The notes below the pieces were generated by a model. That model was not told the DNA's origin and ran no database searches. It saw only the letters and a list, made by a program, of their open reading frames with translations. The translations under genes and the position numbers were made by a program. A stretch of DNA of 64,000 nucleotides. Origin: an uncultured Gellertiella sp. (GTDB taxonomy: Bacteria; Pseudomonadota; Alphaproteobacteria; Rhizobiales; Rhizobiaceae). The stretch lies in assembly GCF_963457605.1 (NCBI RefSeq), contig NZ_OY735139.1:1764501-1828500 (forward strand), given 5' to 3'. Of this stretch, positions 1-6,636 are shown in pieces (position 1 is the stretch's first letter; each line of letters opens with the position of its first letter).

Positions 1-2
1 GC

Positions 3-1952
3 TTTGAGCAGCTTCGGCAGGCGTTCGCGCAGAACCCCACGGGGCGGCTGAAAAGCGAGATGACATCTGCCCGCAGTGTACTGCAGAACGTCGCGGCGGC
101 GCTAAAGGGACAGGCAGAGGCGGCGCGTCAGGCACAATCAGGATTGAGCCGGTACGGCGTCTCTGTTCGAACGCTGCGCAATGACGCGCTGAACACAGAA
201 TCGGCCATCCAGCGGCTGCAAAAACGGATCAACGATCCTCTCCGCCCTGTCGAGCCGGGCGGCGGCATTGGCGGAGTCCTGCCAGGCGCGGTGCAGGTTG
301 GTGACGGGGAGCACGGCCCACAGGCAGAGGGCAAGCCCGGCGGGCGGCGGCGCGGCGGCGGGCTATTGTCTACCACGTCGGGCAGGCTAATCGCTGCTGT
401 TGGCGCTTACGCTGGCGTCGGGACGATTTACGGCGCTGGCAAGGGGGCTTTGGTCGATTTTGCCGAGCAGGATCGGGCACTGTCGCGGATCATGATCACG
501 GCGGAGGCCAGCAGCAAGCGAAAATCGGAAGTCCTTCGCAAGCTGACGGCGGTCGCGCTCAAGACCGGCCTGCCCTTCGGCGACGTTCTCAAGGCGCTGG
601 AAGCTCAGGTCGGCCAGGGTGAGACGCTCGACAAGGCGCTGTCTGGTCTGGACCCGATTGCAACCACGGCGCAGGCGTCCGGCGGCACGTCGGAAGACGT
701 CGCAAAAACAACCTACGGGCTCCGACACGCCATGGGAATTGGCGACTCCGAGTTACAGGGCGGGTTTGACCGGCTTGTGAAAGGCGGCAAGGTCGGCAGC
801 TTTGAGGCGAAAGACTCGGCGCAATATCTGCCGTCGATTCTGCCGCTGGCTGCAACGCTTGGCTATCATGGCAACACTGGCCTGTCGAAAATCATCGCTG
901 CGCTTCAGGTCGTGCGCAGCCAGACTGGCGACAGTTCCAGCGCCGCGACGAATCTCGAAAACCTGATCTCAAAGGTCTACAGCGAGGAGACGGCGAACAA
1001 ATTTAAGGATTTTGGAATAGACCTGCCCGGCCTGATGGACCGGAGCAGGAAGGAAGGTTTAGACCCGCTTTCGACGGTGGTCGCGGCCACGAAAACCGCC
1101 ACGGGAGGCGACCTTTCGAAGCTTCCGCTGCTCTTTCAGGACATGCAGGCACAAGCGGCAATCCGGGCGCTGGTGCAGAACTTTGGCGATTACCGGAAGC
1201 TTTCGACCGAAATCGACAACGCGGGCGGCTCGACGCTGGAGGACTTCGGCAAAGTTGCAGACGACACAGCCTCGCGGATCGAAAATGTCACGACAGCGTG
1301 GGAACGGCTGAAAAGCTCGATTGGCGGTACAGCTGCAAGTTACGCAAACCCGATTTTGAAAGTGCTGGCGGACCAGCTCCAGAAGTCTGACGAACAGGAC
1401 GCGGCGTTGGCGGGCCAGGACCAGCCCACACGCAAGGCGAACCGCCGCGAATTCATCAAGCGCTGGACGGCGCGGCATCCGAATGCTTGGCCGTGGTCAG
1501 CCAATCAGGCCTATGGTGACGCGCTGGCGAGGGCAGGTCGCGGCGAAGGCTCGATCTGGGACGATCTGCCTGCGGTCGCCGATCCGATCCGGCCCCGCCC
1601 TCTGTCGCCAGCGCAGCTTGCGGCCATGGAAGCTGACCAGAAGCAATTCGGCGGCGTCCATTTTGAGGGCGGCTGGCATCGCGTGGGCCTTGGGGCAGGC
1701 CCGGCGCCGGCCGATCCGATGGCTGGGATCAGGGGACAGCAGCAGCCGCAACAGGTCGATGTAGCGGCACCGATCAGCGTCTCGGTGACGCTCACAGGCG
1801 TCCACTCTGACGAGGTGTTGGCGCAGGCCAGAGAGGCGGCACAGAAAGCGGCCATGGCGGCAATCGACGCGTTCAAGGCAACGCTCGGGGTGCAGACTGA
1901 CCGGGCGGTGGCTAGGGCGCGACAGACCACGCTGACCGGCGGGCCGCGCTGA
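3..1952 (+). CDS. phage tail tape measure protein (5' end outside window)
   Basis: This is the C-terminal part, about 649 residues, of a tail tape measure protein of the TP901 type, which sets tail length and is threaded through the tail tube. The frame is open to the window edge without a stop, so the ATG at 60 is probably internal and the true start lies upstream. Residues before that ATG read as a charged helix (FEQLRQAF). A Gly-rich hydrophobic stretch near 370-450 is followed by the Ala/Gly-rich repeat-like body typical of the family. The family match is from sequence character only. No other tail gene follows: a terminator closes the gene, so the usual downstream tail-tip genes are absent here. 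Confidence 0.8.
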   Translation, partial: FEQLRQAFAQNPTGRLKSEMTSARSVLQNVAAALKGQAEAARQAQSGLSRYGVSVRTLRNDALNTESAIQRLQKRINDPLRPVEPGGGIGGVLPGAVQVGDGEHGPQAEGKPGGRRRGGGLLSTTSGRLIAAVGAYAGVGTIYGAGKGALVDFAEQDRALSRIMITAEASSKRKSEVLRKLTAVALKTGLPFGDVLKALEAQVGQGETLDKALSGLDPIATTAQASGGTSEDVAKTTYGLRHAMGIGDSELQGGFDRLVKGGKVGSFEAKDSAQYLPSILPLAATLGYHGNTGLSKIIAALQVVRSQTGDSSSAATNLENLISKVYSEETANKFKDFGIDLPGLMDRSRKEGLDPLSTVVAATKTATGGDLSKLPLLFQDMQAQAAIRALVQNFGDYRKLSTEIDNAGGSTLEDFGKVADDTASRIENVTTAWERLKSSIGGTAASYANPILKVLADQLQKSDEQDAALAGQDQPTRKANRREFIKRWTARHPNAWPWSANQAYGDALARAGRGEGSIWDDLPAVADPIRPRPLSPAQLAAMEADQKQFGGVHFEGGWHRVGLGAGPAPADPMAGIRGQQQPQQVDVAAPISVSVTLTGVHSDEVLAQAREAAQKAAMAAIDAFKATLGVQTDRAVARARQTTLTGGPR

Positions 1953-1975
1953 CCGGCCATACATTCCGCAGAAAG

Positions 1976-2001
1976 AAACCCGGTCAAAAGCCGGGTTTTT
2001 T
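1976..2001 (+). terminator. Rho-independent terminator after the tape measure gene
   Basis: An 8-bp perfect stem (AAACCCGG with CCGGGTTT, 1976-1983 and 1991-1998) with a 7-nt loop runs into a T-tract. It lies 24 bases after the tape measure stop codon and ends the plus-strand late transcript. Confidence 0.85.
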
Positions 2002-2157
2002 GTGTGACTGTTCGAGTTTGGCGAGTGCCCGCTTATCAACATGCGAAGCCATTTTAGAGAAACGTGTTTCATCGAATGAGAACGGGCATCGGACACCGTG
2101 AAAATGAAAATTCAAAACGGACCGAAAGAGTGCGCTGCCGCGTACCCGCAGTGCGTG

Positions 2158-2178
2158 CCCCCTAGGTGAAGAACCTAG
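2158..2178. repeat. inverted repeat next to the poly-G tract
   Basis: CTAGGT (2162-2167) and ACCTAG (2173-2178) form a short hairpin with a 5-nt loop. The five C preceding it (2158-2162) could also pair with the first G of the following homopolymer, extending the stem across a small bulge. Confidence 0.5.
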
Positions 2179-2180
2179 AT

Positions 2181-2231
<51 letters not shown>

Positions 2232-2233
2232 AG

Positions 2234-2271
2234 AGCCCCCCCGCCATGCCTATTATCGCATTGGCGGGGGC
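2234..2271. terminator. GC-rich hairpin 3' of the antitoxin gene (weak terminator candidate)
   Basis: A C-rich arm (2236-2246) pairs with TGGCGGGGGC (2261-2270) around a 14-nt loop. It lies about 45 bases beyond the antitoxin stop on the minus strand. No clear T-run follows on either strand, so a terminator role is uncertain. Confidence 0.4.
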
Positions 2272-2314
2272 TTCCTCTCGAAGTCTGGAGGCTGAACTGG
2301 TTCACCGCTAGCGA

Positions 2315-2644
2315 TTAGGCGCAACGTGACATATCTACCGGGAGCGCCTCTTGCAATCGGCGCAACGCGTTGATGAAATAACTCGGGTTGTCCTTTATCA
2401 ATAAAAGATAGGCTCTCAATCCCTGTACCGGGCGAGCGCGTCCTTGCTCCCATTGTTTCAGCTGGTCCAGACCAAACCCGAATGTAGAGGCGAAATCTTT
2501 TTGGGTCATGCCGGTTGCGGCACGAATTTCCTTTACATCGATTTCTGCAGGCACGTGAAGTTTGAAAGGCTCCGCCTCGCCACGGGCGACAGCCAGCGCT
2601 TCCGTCAGACCTTCAAAGATCAGATCGAATGCTTGTTTGCTCAT
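2315..2644 (-). CDS. HigA/NadS-like antitoxin, XRE-type helix-turn-helix
   Basis: This 109-residue protein is the likely antitoxin of a type II toxin-antitoxin pair. It would neutralise the toxin encoded just upstream and repress their shared promoter. Residues about 38-75 (IRAATGMTQKDFASTFGFGL, then QLKQWEQGRARP) read as a Cro/C1-type helix-turn-helix of the NadS/HigA kind. The start ATG overlaps the toxin stop by four bases (ATGA), so the two are translationally coupled. The toxin-first order fits the HigBA arrangement. The pair sits inside prophage-derived DNA, where such modules often stabilise the element. Confidence 0.85.
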   Translation of the reverse strand: MSKQAFDLIFEGLTEALAVARGEAEPFKLHVPAEIDVKEIRAATGMTQKDFASTFGFGLDQLKQWEQGRARPVQGLRAYLLLIKDNPSYFINALRRLQEALPVDMSRCA

Positions 2645-3021
2645 GCTGTGGCTCCTACTTTCACATCCAAACGAGTCACCCTCGTCGCGTACGCTTTAAC
2701 TATTTCCTCTGTAACGGATCTCAGCATATTGCGTTCCGCTTTTGTGAGGCTGACCTTGGCACTTTTACCAAAAGCCGCCACCAAGAAGATTGGCATGTGC
2801 TGGCCGCTAAAAAAAGTAATGACCCTAACGCCACCACTCTTTCCCTTGTTGTTGGCCGAGATGGCATACCGCAATTTGCGACATCCGCCGGTTCCCTTGA
2901 TCTCATTTCCGGCTTCCGGATTTTCAGCGAGGTAGCTGACGAGCGAGGTGATCTCTTCGTCAGTCATCCCTGACGCCGTCGCCGATTTTCGAAATGAGGA
3001 TAGCTCTGAAACCGTTTGCAT
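2641..3021 (-). CDS. RelE/HigB-type toxin
   Basis: This 126-residue protein resembles the RelE/HigB toxin group, which cleaves mRNA at the ribosome. Visible family features are the N-terminal helix region with TDEEI, the segment GTGGCRKLRYA, the central strands GGVRVITFF and the C-terminal basic end. Catalytic residues cannot be assigned by eye. It is the first gene of a two-gene operon and overlaps the antitoxin start by four bases. The chosen ATG has no Shine-Dalgarno sequence, and the best promoter candidate would start transcription at or next to the A of the ATG, suggesting a leaderless message. An internal Met at residue 19 is the alternative start. Confidence 0.8.
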   Translation of the reverse strand: MQTVSELSSFRKSATASGMTDEEITSLVSYLAENPEAGNEIKGTGGCRKLRYAISANNKGKSGGVRVITFFSGQHMPIFLVAAFGKSAKVSLTKAERNMLRSVTEEIVKAYATRVTRLDVKVGATA

Positions 3022-3027
3022 GGGGTT

Positions 3028-3055
3028 AATGTATGTAGAATACGCACTTCGTCAA
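3028..3055 (-). promoter_or_regulatory. toxin-antitoxin promoter and putative operator
   Basis: On the minus strand TTGACG (3050-3055) and TACATT (3028-3033) are 16 bases apart and the toxin ATG begins 7 bases after the -10 element. An inverted repeat GTAT-GTAGA-ATAC (3031-3043) overlaps the spacer and -10. That is where an autoregulating antitoxin would be expected to bind. Confidence 0.5.
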
Positions 3056-3132
3056 GTGAATTGTGCGCGTGCATGACAAAAGTGCCGAGCGCCGGTGGAA
3101 CTGATCGATCCGGGATTTTGACCGCCACTCAC
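3052..3132 (-). pseudogene. truncated early prophage gene, 26-codon remnant
   Basis: A GTG start overlaps the stop of the upstream 45-residue gene (GTGA), continuing the coupled pattern of the early cassette. The frame stops after 26 codons, and that stop lies in the -35 element of the toxin promoter. The simplest reading is that the 3' part of this gene was lost when the toxin-antitoxin segment was joined here. The original product is not recognisable. Confidence 0.4.
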
Positions 3133-3266
3133 GCCAACCTCCTTTCGGCAAAGGCCAGGACTTTCGCGGGCTCGGGATATTGCGGGTCGACGTCAGGCAT
3201 CAGGCGGACAATGATCGGCGTCAGGTCGATGATCTCAGCCATGGGCCGGTTTTCGGGTTTGGTCAT
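3129..3266 (-). CDS. small hypothetical early prophage protein, 45 aa
   Basis: This short frame encodes 45 residues beginning MTKPENRPMAEIIDLTP and ending FAERRLA. It has a good ribosome-binding site (GGAAG, about 6 bases before the ATG). Its start overlaps the stop of the disrupted 57-codon gene upstream (ATGA) and its stop overlaps the next start. This chain of 4-base overlaps, shared by all minus-strand genes from 5286 down, supports it as a real gene of a phage operon. No function is recognised. Confidence 0.55.
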   Translation of the reverse strand: MTKPENRPMAEIIDLTPIIVRLMPDVDPQYPEPAKVLAFAERRLA

Positions 3267-3411
3267 GCCAGCTTCCTTTCCATCGCTAGGACCTGACCGC
3301 CGGTCTTGTTGGGGATTTTGAAGGTGAGTTCGCGCATCGCCTTGGCGACGATGGCGGGCATGGCATCGATGACGTTCGATGGGCGGTTGTCAGCCCAGGC
3401 GAACAGGTCTA

Positions 3412-4454
3412 AAGTATGTCGTCATTTATCTGATTCAGCTTCCCAAATCGGCGTGATCGTGATTCCCTTCTTTTGGAAGGGAGAAAGTCATGGGTAAATC
3501 GCATCCTGTTGAACTCCGGGAGCGGGTGATCGCTTTTGTCGAAGAGGGTCGGTCTCACCGGGAAGCGGCCCGGCATTTTCGGGTTTCGCCGCGCTTCGTG
3601 AACAACCTTGTGATCCTGAAGCGCGAGACGGCATCGCTCTCGCCACGACGCCAGGGGCATGTCGGTGGCGGGAAGCTCGCGGATTATCACGCCTTCGTGG
3701 CGGCGCGCATGGCTGAAAACGGCGACCTGACGCTCGACGCGCTTTGCCTCGATCTTGCCGGACGCGGCGTCGTCGTCCATCGTTCCAGCGTTGGAAAGCT
3801 TCTCCACCGGCTCGGCCTCAGCCATAAAAAAAACTCTGCGGGCAAGCGAGCAGCATCGAACGGAGGTCGCAAGGGCGCGTGACCTGTGGACGCAACGCCG
3901 CAAGCCCTTCCTCGACAAGGCATTGGCACGGCTCATCTTCATCGACGAGACATCGACCAACACGAAGCTGACCAAGCGCTCCGGCTGGTCACCGCGCGGC
4001 CAGCGCTACCGCACCCATGCCCCCTTCGGTGCCTGGAAATCCCAGACCTTCATCGCCGGCTTGCGATGTCATGGAATGGTAGCTCCATGGATCATCGACA
4101 GGCCGATGAACCGGCGCATCTTCGAGGCCTGGATCGAAACTCAACTCGTCCCGACACCCGCCAAGGGCGATGTTGTCATCCTCGACAACGTCGCCTTCCA
4201 CAAAAGTCCCCGCGCCGAGCAACTCGTCAGGCAAAAGGGAGCTTGGCTGCTCTTCCTCCCACCTTACAGCCCGGACCTCAATCCCATCGAAATGGCGTTC
4301 TCCAAACTCAAGACCTTGCTGCGAAAACGCGCCGCACGAACCTTCGATGCCCTCTCAACAGCCCTCGGCGAAATATGCGATCTCTTCTCCGTCCAGGAAT
4401 GCAGAAACTACTTCAAAGCCGCAGGATATGAGGCTAATTAATGGAGACATGCTT
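3412..4454 (+). mobile_element. IS630-family insertion sequence, 1043 bp
   Basis: The ends are imperfect inverted repeats: the left end begins AAGTATGTCGTCATT (from 3412) and the complement of the right end begins AAGCATGTCTCCATT (from 4454). The element is flanked by TA at 3410-3411 and at 4455-4456, matching the TA target duplication of the IS630/Tc1 group. It carries one transposase in two overlapping frames. It inserted into codon 9 of a small prophage gene, which is restored when the element and one TA are removed. Confidence 0.92.
3490..4441 (+). CDS. IS630-family transposase in two frames (3490-3882 and about 3826-4441)
   Basis: The first frame (130 aa) has an N-terminal helix-turn-helix ([20 protein letters not shown]). 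The second frame holds the DDE catalytic domain: [20 protein letters not shown] and [17 protein letters not shown] supply the two Asp and the Glu. The frames meet at a run of eight A (3826-3833), where a +1 shift, or transcript slippage to seven A, would fuse SHKK to [10 protein letters not shown] and give one protein of roughly 316 residues. Frameshifted expression is known among insertion sequences, but whether this run is a programmed site or an inactivating mutation cannot be told here. The start has GGGAGAAAGTC just upstream. Confidence 0.88.
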
Positions 4455-4477
4455 TAGTTGTTTCGGCTTCTCGGGTT

Positions 4478-5101
4478 TCATGCTGCCATCCCCTCGATAT
4501 CGTACAGCGTCAGTTCACCGGCCATCAGTTTTTGAACAGCCCTCGTGAATAGGGCTTCATCGAGTGGCGGGCCATTCAGTTTCATAAACTCGGCGGCATC
4601 CTTCGCAGACATTTTCGGAAGGGGTCTGAACATAGTCAGTTCTGAACCTCCTCTTTTCTCCAAAGCAAAACCATCTGATTCTGATTCTCCATCTGAATCT
4701 GTATTATGGTTCTGGTTCTGGTTCTGGTTCTGGTTGCTTAAGCCCGGCTTAAGCCCGGCTTGAAGCCTGGCTTGCTGTTCGCCCCTCGAACGGGCACCCT
4801 TCCGACCATTCTCAGACAACTTTTTGTGGCGCTCCTCGGCCTCTTTGCGCTGCACATCAAGCCTTGGACAGGTCCAGCCCTCTTCGAACAGGTCTGCCAA
4901 TTGAGGCTTGATCGAGCGCCATTCTTGCTCGCTGACGCGGGCAATTCGAGCCAGCCTGATCTCATCAGGCGGTAGGCTTCCTTTTTCCCAATACGACATC
5001 TGGAGAAGCATATAAGCGCCGAATTCTGCAGAATTCATGTGGGTCGTGCGGGCGAGTTCATCGCCCACGAATAGTTTCATCCAGTGCAGGTGTGTGCTCA
5101 T
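4478..5101 (-). CDS. DUF1376 family prophage protein
   Basis: This 207-residue protein begins MSTHLHWMKLFVGD. Its N-terminal 95 residues match the DUF1376 pattern (HWMKLFVGDELARTTHMNS, then AYMLLQMSYWEKGSLP and VSEQEWRSIKPQL). That domain is found in phage and prophage early regions next to replication genes and is often thought to bind DNA. The middle is low-complexity (QNQNQNQN, then acidic DSDGESESDG). The start at 5101 is preferred over an upstream ATG because GGAGGG lies just ahead of it and its ATG overlaps the previous stop. The stop overlaps the start of the disrupted 57-aa gene. Confidence 0.8.
   Translation of the reverse strand: MSTHLHWMKLFVGDELARTTHMNSAEFGAYMLLQMSYWEKGSLPPDEIRLARIARVSEQEWRSIKPQLADLFEEGWTCPRLDVQRKEAEERHKKLSENGRKGARSRGEQQARLQAGLKPGLSNQNQNQNQNHNTDSDGESESDGFALEKRGGSELTMFRPLPKMSAKDAAEFMKLNGPPLDEALFTRAVQKLMAGELTLYDIEGMAA
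4708..4735. repeat. hexanucleotide tandem repeat within the DUF1376 gene
   Basis: GGTTCT is repeated 4.7 times without error, giving alternating Gln-Asn in the protein. Because the unit is six bases, copy-number change would lengthen the linker without shifting frame. A second partial repeat of AAGCCCGGCTT (4740-4775) follows directly. Confidence 0.85.
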
Positions 5102-5286
5102 TGACCAGCCCTCCAGATCGGCAGGCGGCGGGCCATGGCCAAGCTCTCGCAAGCCTCGAGGGCGGTCAGGCCGAACCGCTCACGGAGGAGCGGCACAGGC
5201 GCGGAATGGCGGGGCTGCGAGGCCAGCCAGCGGGCGGCTTCTTCGACAGCGGCACTGTGCTGGTGTTCCGGTGCCGTCAGGCTCAT
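5098..5286 (-). CDS. small hypothetical prophage protein, 62 aa
   Basis: The product is a 62-residue soluble protein with the core RWLASQPRHSAPVPLLRERF followed by GLTALEACESLA. This kind of short protein seems familiar from rhizobial prophage early operons, where it precedes the DUF1376 gene. It overlaps both neighbours by four bases (ATGA), so it is cotranslated within the cassette. The segment LLRERFGLTALEACE could be a small helix-turn-helix, but no function is established from the sequence. Confidence 0.65.
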   Translation of the reverse strand: MSLTAPEHQHSAAVEEAARWLASQPRHSAPVPLLRERFGLTALEACESLAMARRLPIWRAGQ

Positions 5287-5651
5287 CGATCAGCCTCTTT
5301 CTCGAAAAACGCCAGCGCGGCGGCGACCATGGCGATTGACACATCAGACCCCAGGTGGACGCTGTTTTCTTCAGCGGCGAGTTTCAGCGCCATCACTGCC
5401 TCAGCGAGGGTTTCCGCTGGTGATTTCCAGCTTTCGAGCCTGTGCATCCAAGCGCTATAGGTGGCCTCCGCCCGCTCGTGCGAGTCATCCGATCCGGCGT
5501 TGAATTCGGCCATGCCAGCGCGGAAACCTGCAATGACTTCGGTCAGAGACAGGCCGTCGGCAAGATCAGCCGCGGGCGATTCTGCAGGCGTCGGTTCAGC
5601 AGTGTCGAGCGAGATTGCCGCTGTGCGGGCGTGTGTGGTATTGCTTGCCAT
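5283..5651 (-). CDS. hypothetical prophage protein, 122 aa
   Basis: This protein begins MASNTTHARTAAIS. It has a Pro/Ala-rich N-terminus and a helical body (VIAGFRAGMAEFNAGSDDSH, then TLAEAVMALKLAAEEN). I do not recognise a family with a known role. The start at 5651 follows AAAGGAAG at 7 bases. An upstream in-frame Met at 5783 would run through the hairpin at 5687-5716 and is less likely. The stop overlaps the next start by four bases, making this the first gene of the coupled minus-strand early operon. Confidence 0.65.
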   Translation of the reverse strand: MASNTTHARTAAISLDTAEPTPAESPAADLADGLSLTEVIAGFRAGMAEFNAGSDDSHERAEATYSAWMHRLESWKSPAETLAEAVMALKLAAEENSVHLGSDVSIAMVAAALAFFEKEADR

Positions 5652-5686
5652 GTCATGGCTTCCTTTTGTCGGTGAGGTTTTGATAC

Positions 5687-5716
5687 GGCTCGACAGGGTT
5701 GCCGCCCTGTCGAGCC
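5687..5716. terminator. perfect 12-bp inverted repeat between early prophage genes
   Basis: GGCTCGACAGGG (5687-5698) pairs perfectly with 5705-5716 around a 6-nt loop. TTTT follows on the plus strand only. On the minus strand, where the flanking genes are transcribed, no T-run follows, so it could act as an attenuator or processing hairpin between the DNA-binding gene and the operon rather than a full terminator. Confidence 0.55.
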
Positions 5717-5731
5717 TTTTGCGTTTTGGGG

Positions 5732-5923
5732 TCATGCGGCATCGCCGGTAAAAAACCGCACGAGCTGCCCGCGCTCGATGCACCAGCGGCCACCAATCTT
5801 GCGGGCCGGAAGCTGACCGGTCGCAAGCATGTGAAACGCTTGCCGCTCGTTCCTGCCAATTGCCTTCGCGATTTCACCAACTCCCCAAAGAAGATCGAGC
5901 TTCGAATTTTCCAATGAACTCAT
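5732..5923 (-). CDS. helix-turn-helix DNA-binding protein, excisionase-like
   Basis: This 63-residue protein has a winged-helix signature (GVGEIAKAIGRNERQAFHML, then GQLPARKIGGRWCIER) like the AlpA/Xis/MerR-type helix-turn-helix proteins of prophages. It could help excision by bending attachment-site DNA or act as an early regulator; the sequence does not separate these. AAGGAG lies 8 bases before the start. It is divergent from the Arc-like gene across a 120-base region holding operator-like palindromes, so the two are probably coregulated. Confidence 0.75.
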   Translation of the reverse strand: MSSLENSKLDLLWGVGEIAKAIGRNERQAFHMLATGQLPARKIGGRWCIERGQLVRFFTGDAA

Positions 5924-5942
5924 GATTAGGACTCCTTTTGTT

Positions 5943-6036
5943 CATGGGTTCAACTTGCACCCATGACGAATTGTTTCCACCGGAATTCGATGGGTGCAAG
6001 TCGGAGTATTGACATTTTTGGATGCAAGTCGCATCC
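5943..6036. promoter_or_regulatory. divergent control region with three related operator-like sites
   Basis: Three sites share the core GGRTGCAAGT. The first is a near-perfect 23-bp palindrome at 5943-5965, with outer arms CATGGGT and ACCCATG. The second is a half-site, GGGTGCAAGTCG, from 5992. The third is a perfect palindrome GGATGC-AAGTC-GCATCC at 6020-6036. A TTGACA at 6009-6014 is a -35 candidate for the plus-strand gene, so the third site would cover its core promoter. The Arc-like protein encoded at 6044 is the obvious candidate ligand. Confidence 0.65.
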
Positions 6037-6043
6037 ATTGCAA

Positions 6044-6628
6044 ATGAGCGACAATGATAAGTACCCAAGCGTGCTGGCAGAACGGTTCCAAATTCGGCTT
6101 CCGCCTGGCCTTCGTGACCGCATCAAAGCCTATGCCGAGCGCCATGGCCGATCCATGAACACAGAAATAGTTCGCATTCTGGAACGCGAATTCCCGTATC
6201 AGCCACCCATTGAAGAGAGCGCCAGTCAGCTTGTCGCCATGATGGCGTCAATGAAATCAGGTGTTACTAGCGATGCCAACATCGCCGCTCTCATGGTGCA
6301 GTTTGAAAATACCATAGAAGGCATCGTTTCTGGCCGGATTGCAGGAGTAGACCCGAGAACGCGCGATGCAGTGCAACAGGCGTGGCACGACTTCCAGACG
6401 CAACAAAGCGAAAGCGATATAGACCAGTATCGTGCCCATCTGGACGAGGAGGAGGAATTGACCCTCAGCCGCATTGGTCGTTCCGAGAAGTACCCCATTC
6501 CGCGTGGCGAGCGGAAGCGCCTCGGGAATCTTACCGACGAGGAATTCGAAATATATGCCATGGCTTACGAAGCCGGGAAGAAAGCAGGAAAGCAGGGCGA
6601 CGACACCAACGACCCCATCCCCTTCTGA
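6044..6628 (+). CDS. Arc-family ribbon-helix-helix regulator
   Basis: The 194-residue product begins MSDNDKYPSVLAERFQIRLP and has an N-terminal ribbon-helix-helix domain (residues about 8-52). It shows FQIRLPPGLRDRIKAYAE for the strand and first helix and SMNTEIVRILE for the second. The remainder is helical and charged, with an acidic run and a Lys-rich tail. Such proteins bind palindromic DNA as dimers of dimers, and three related operator-like sites lie directly upstream, suggesting an autoregulated prophage repressor. The start at 6044 is chosen because upstream in-frame Met codons fall within the operators. No good ribosome-binding site is seen. Confidence 0.78.
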   Translation: MSDNDKYPSVLAERFQIRLPPGLRDRIKAYAERHGRSMNTEIVRILEREFPYQPPIEESASQLVAMMASMKSGVTSDANIAALMVQFENTIEGIVSGRIAGVDPRTRDAVQQAWHDFQTQQSESDIDQYRAHLDEEEELTLSRIGRSEKYPIPRGERKRLGNLTDEEFEIYAMAYEAGKKAGKQGDDTNDPIPF

Positions 6629-6636
6629 GGCCAGCC

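Larger units (their letters stand above)
3263..4481 (-). pseudogene. 57-aa prophage gene split by the IS630 element
   Basis: The first eight codons and one base lie at 4457-4481 and the rest at 3263-3409. Removing the insertion sequence and one copy of the TA duplication gives one continuous frame of 57 residues. It starts MKPEKPKQ, crosses the junction as LDLFAWADNRPSNVIDAMPA, and ends AMERKLA. The DLFAWAD...NVID pattern resembles a small uncharacterised protein I associate with rhizobial prophages. The start overlaps the stop of the DUF1376 gene upstream (ATGA), and the restored stop overlaps the next start. The insertion must interrupt this product and may be polar on the two small genes downstream. 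Confidence 0.8.

Noticed and set aside
3016-3321. Plus-strand frame of about 100 codons opposite the small early prophage genes
   Set aside because: It is antisense to the 45-codon gene and the restored 57-codon gene, which have overlap coupling and ribosome-binding sites.
4690-4780. CRISPR-like repeats
   Set aside because: The repeats are contiguous microsatellite units inside a coding frame, without spacers.
6382-6636. N-terminal extension of the integrase
   Set aside because: It overlaps the Arc-like gene in another frame; the start at 6637 has a good ribosome-binding site and matches integrase N-termini.
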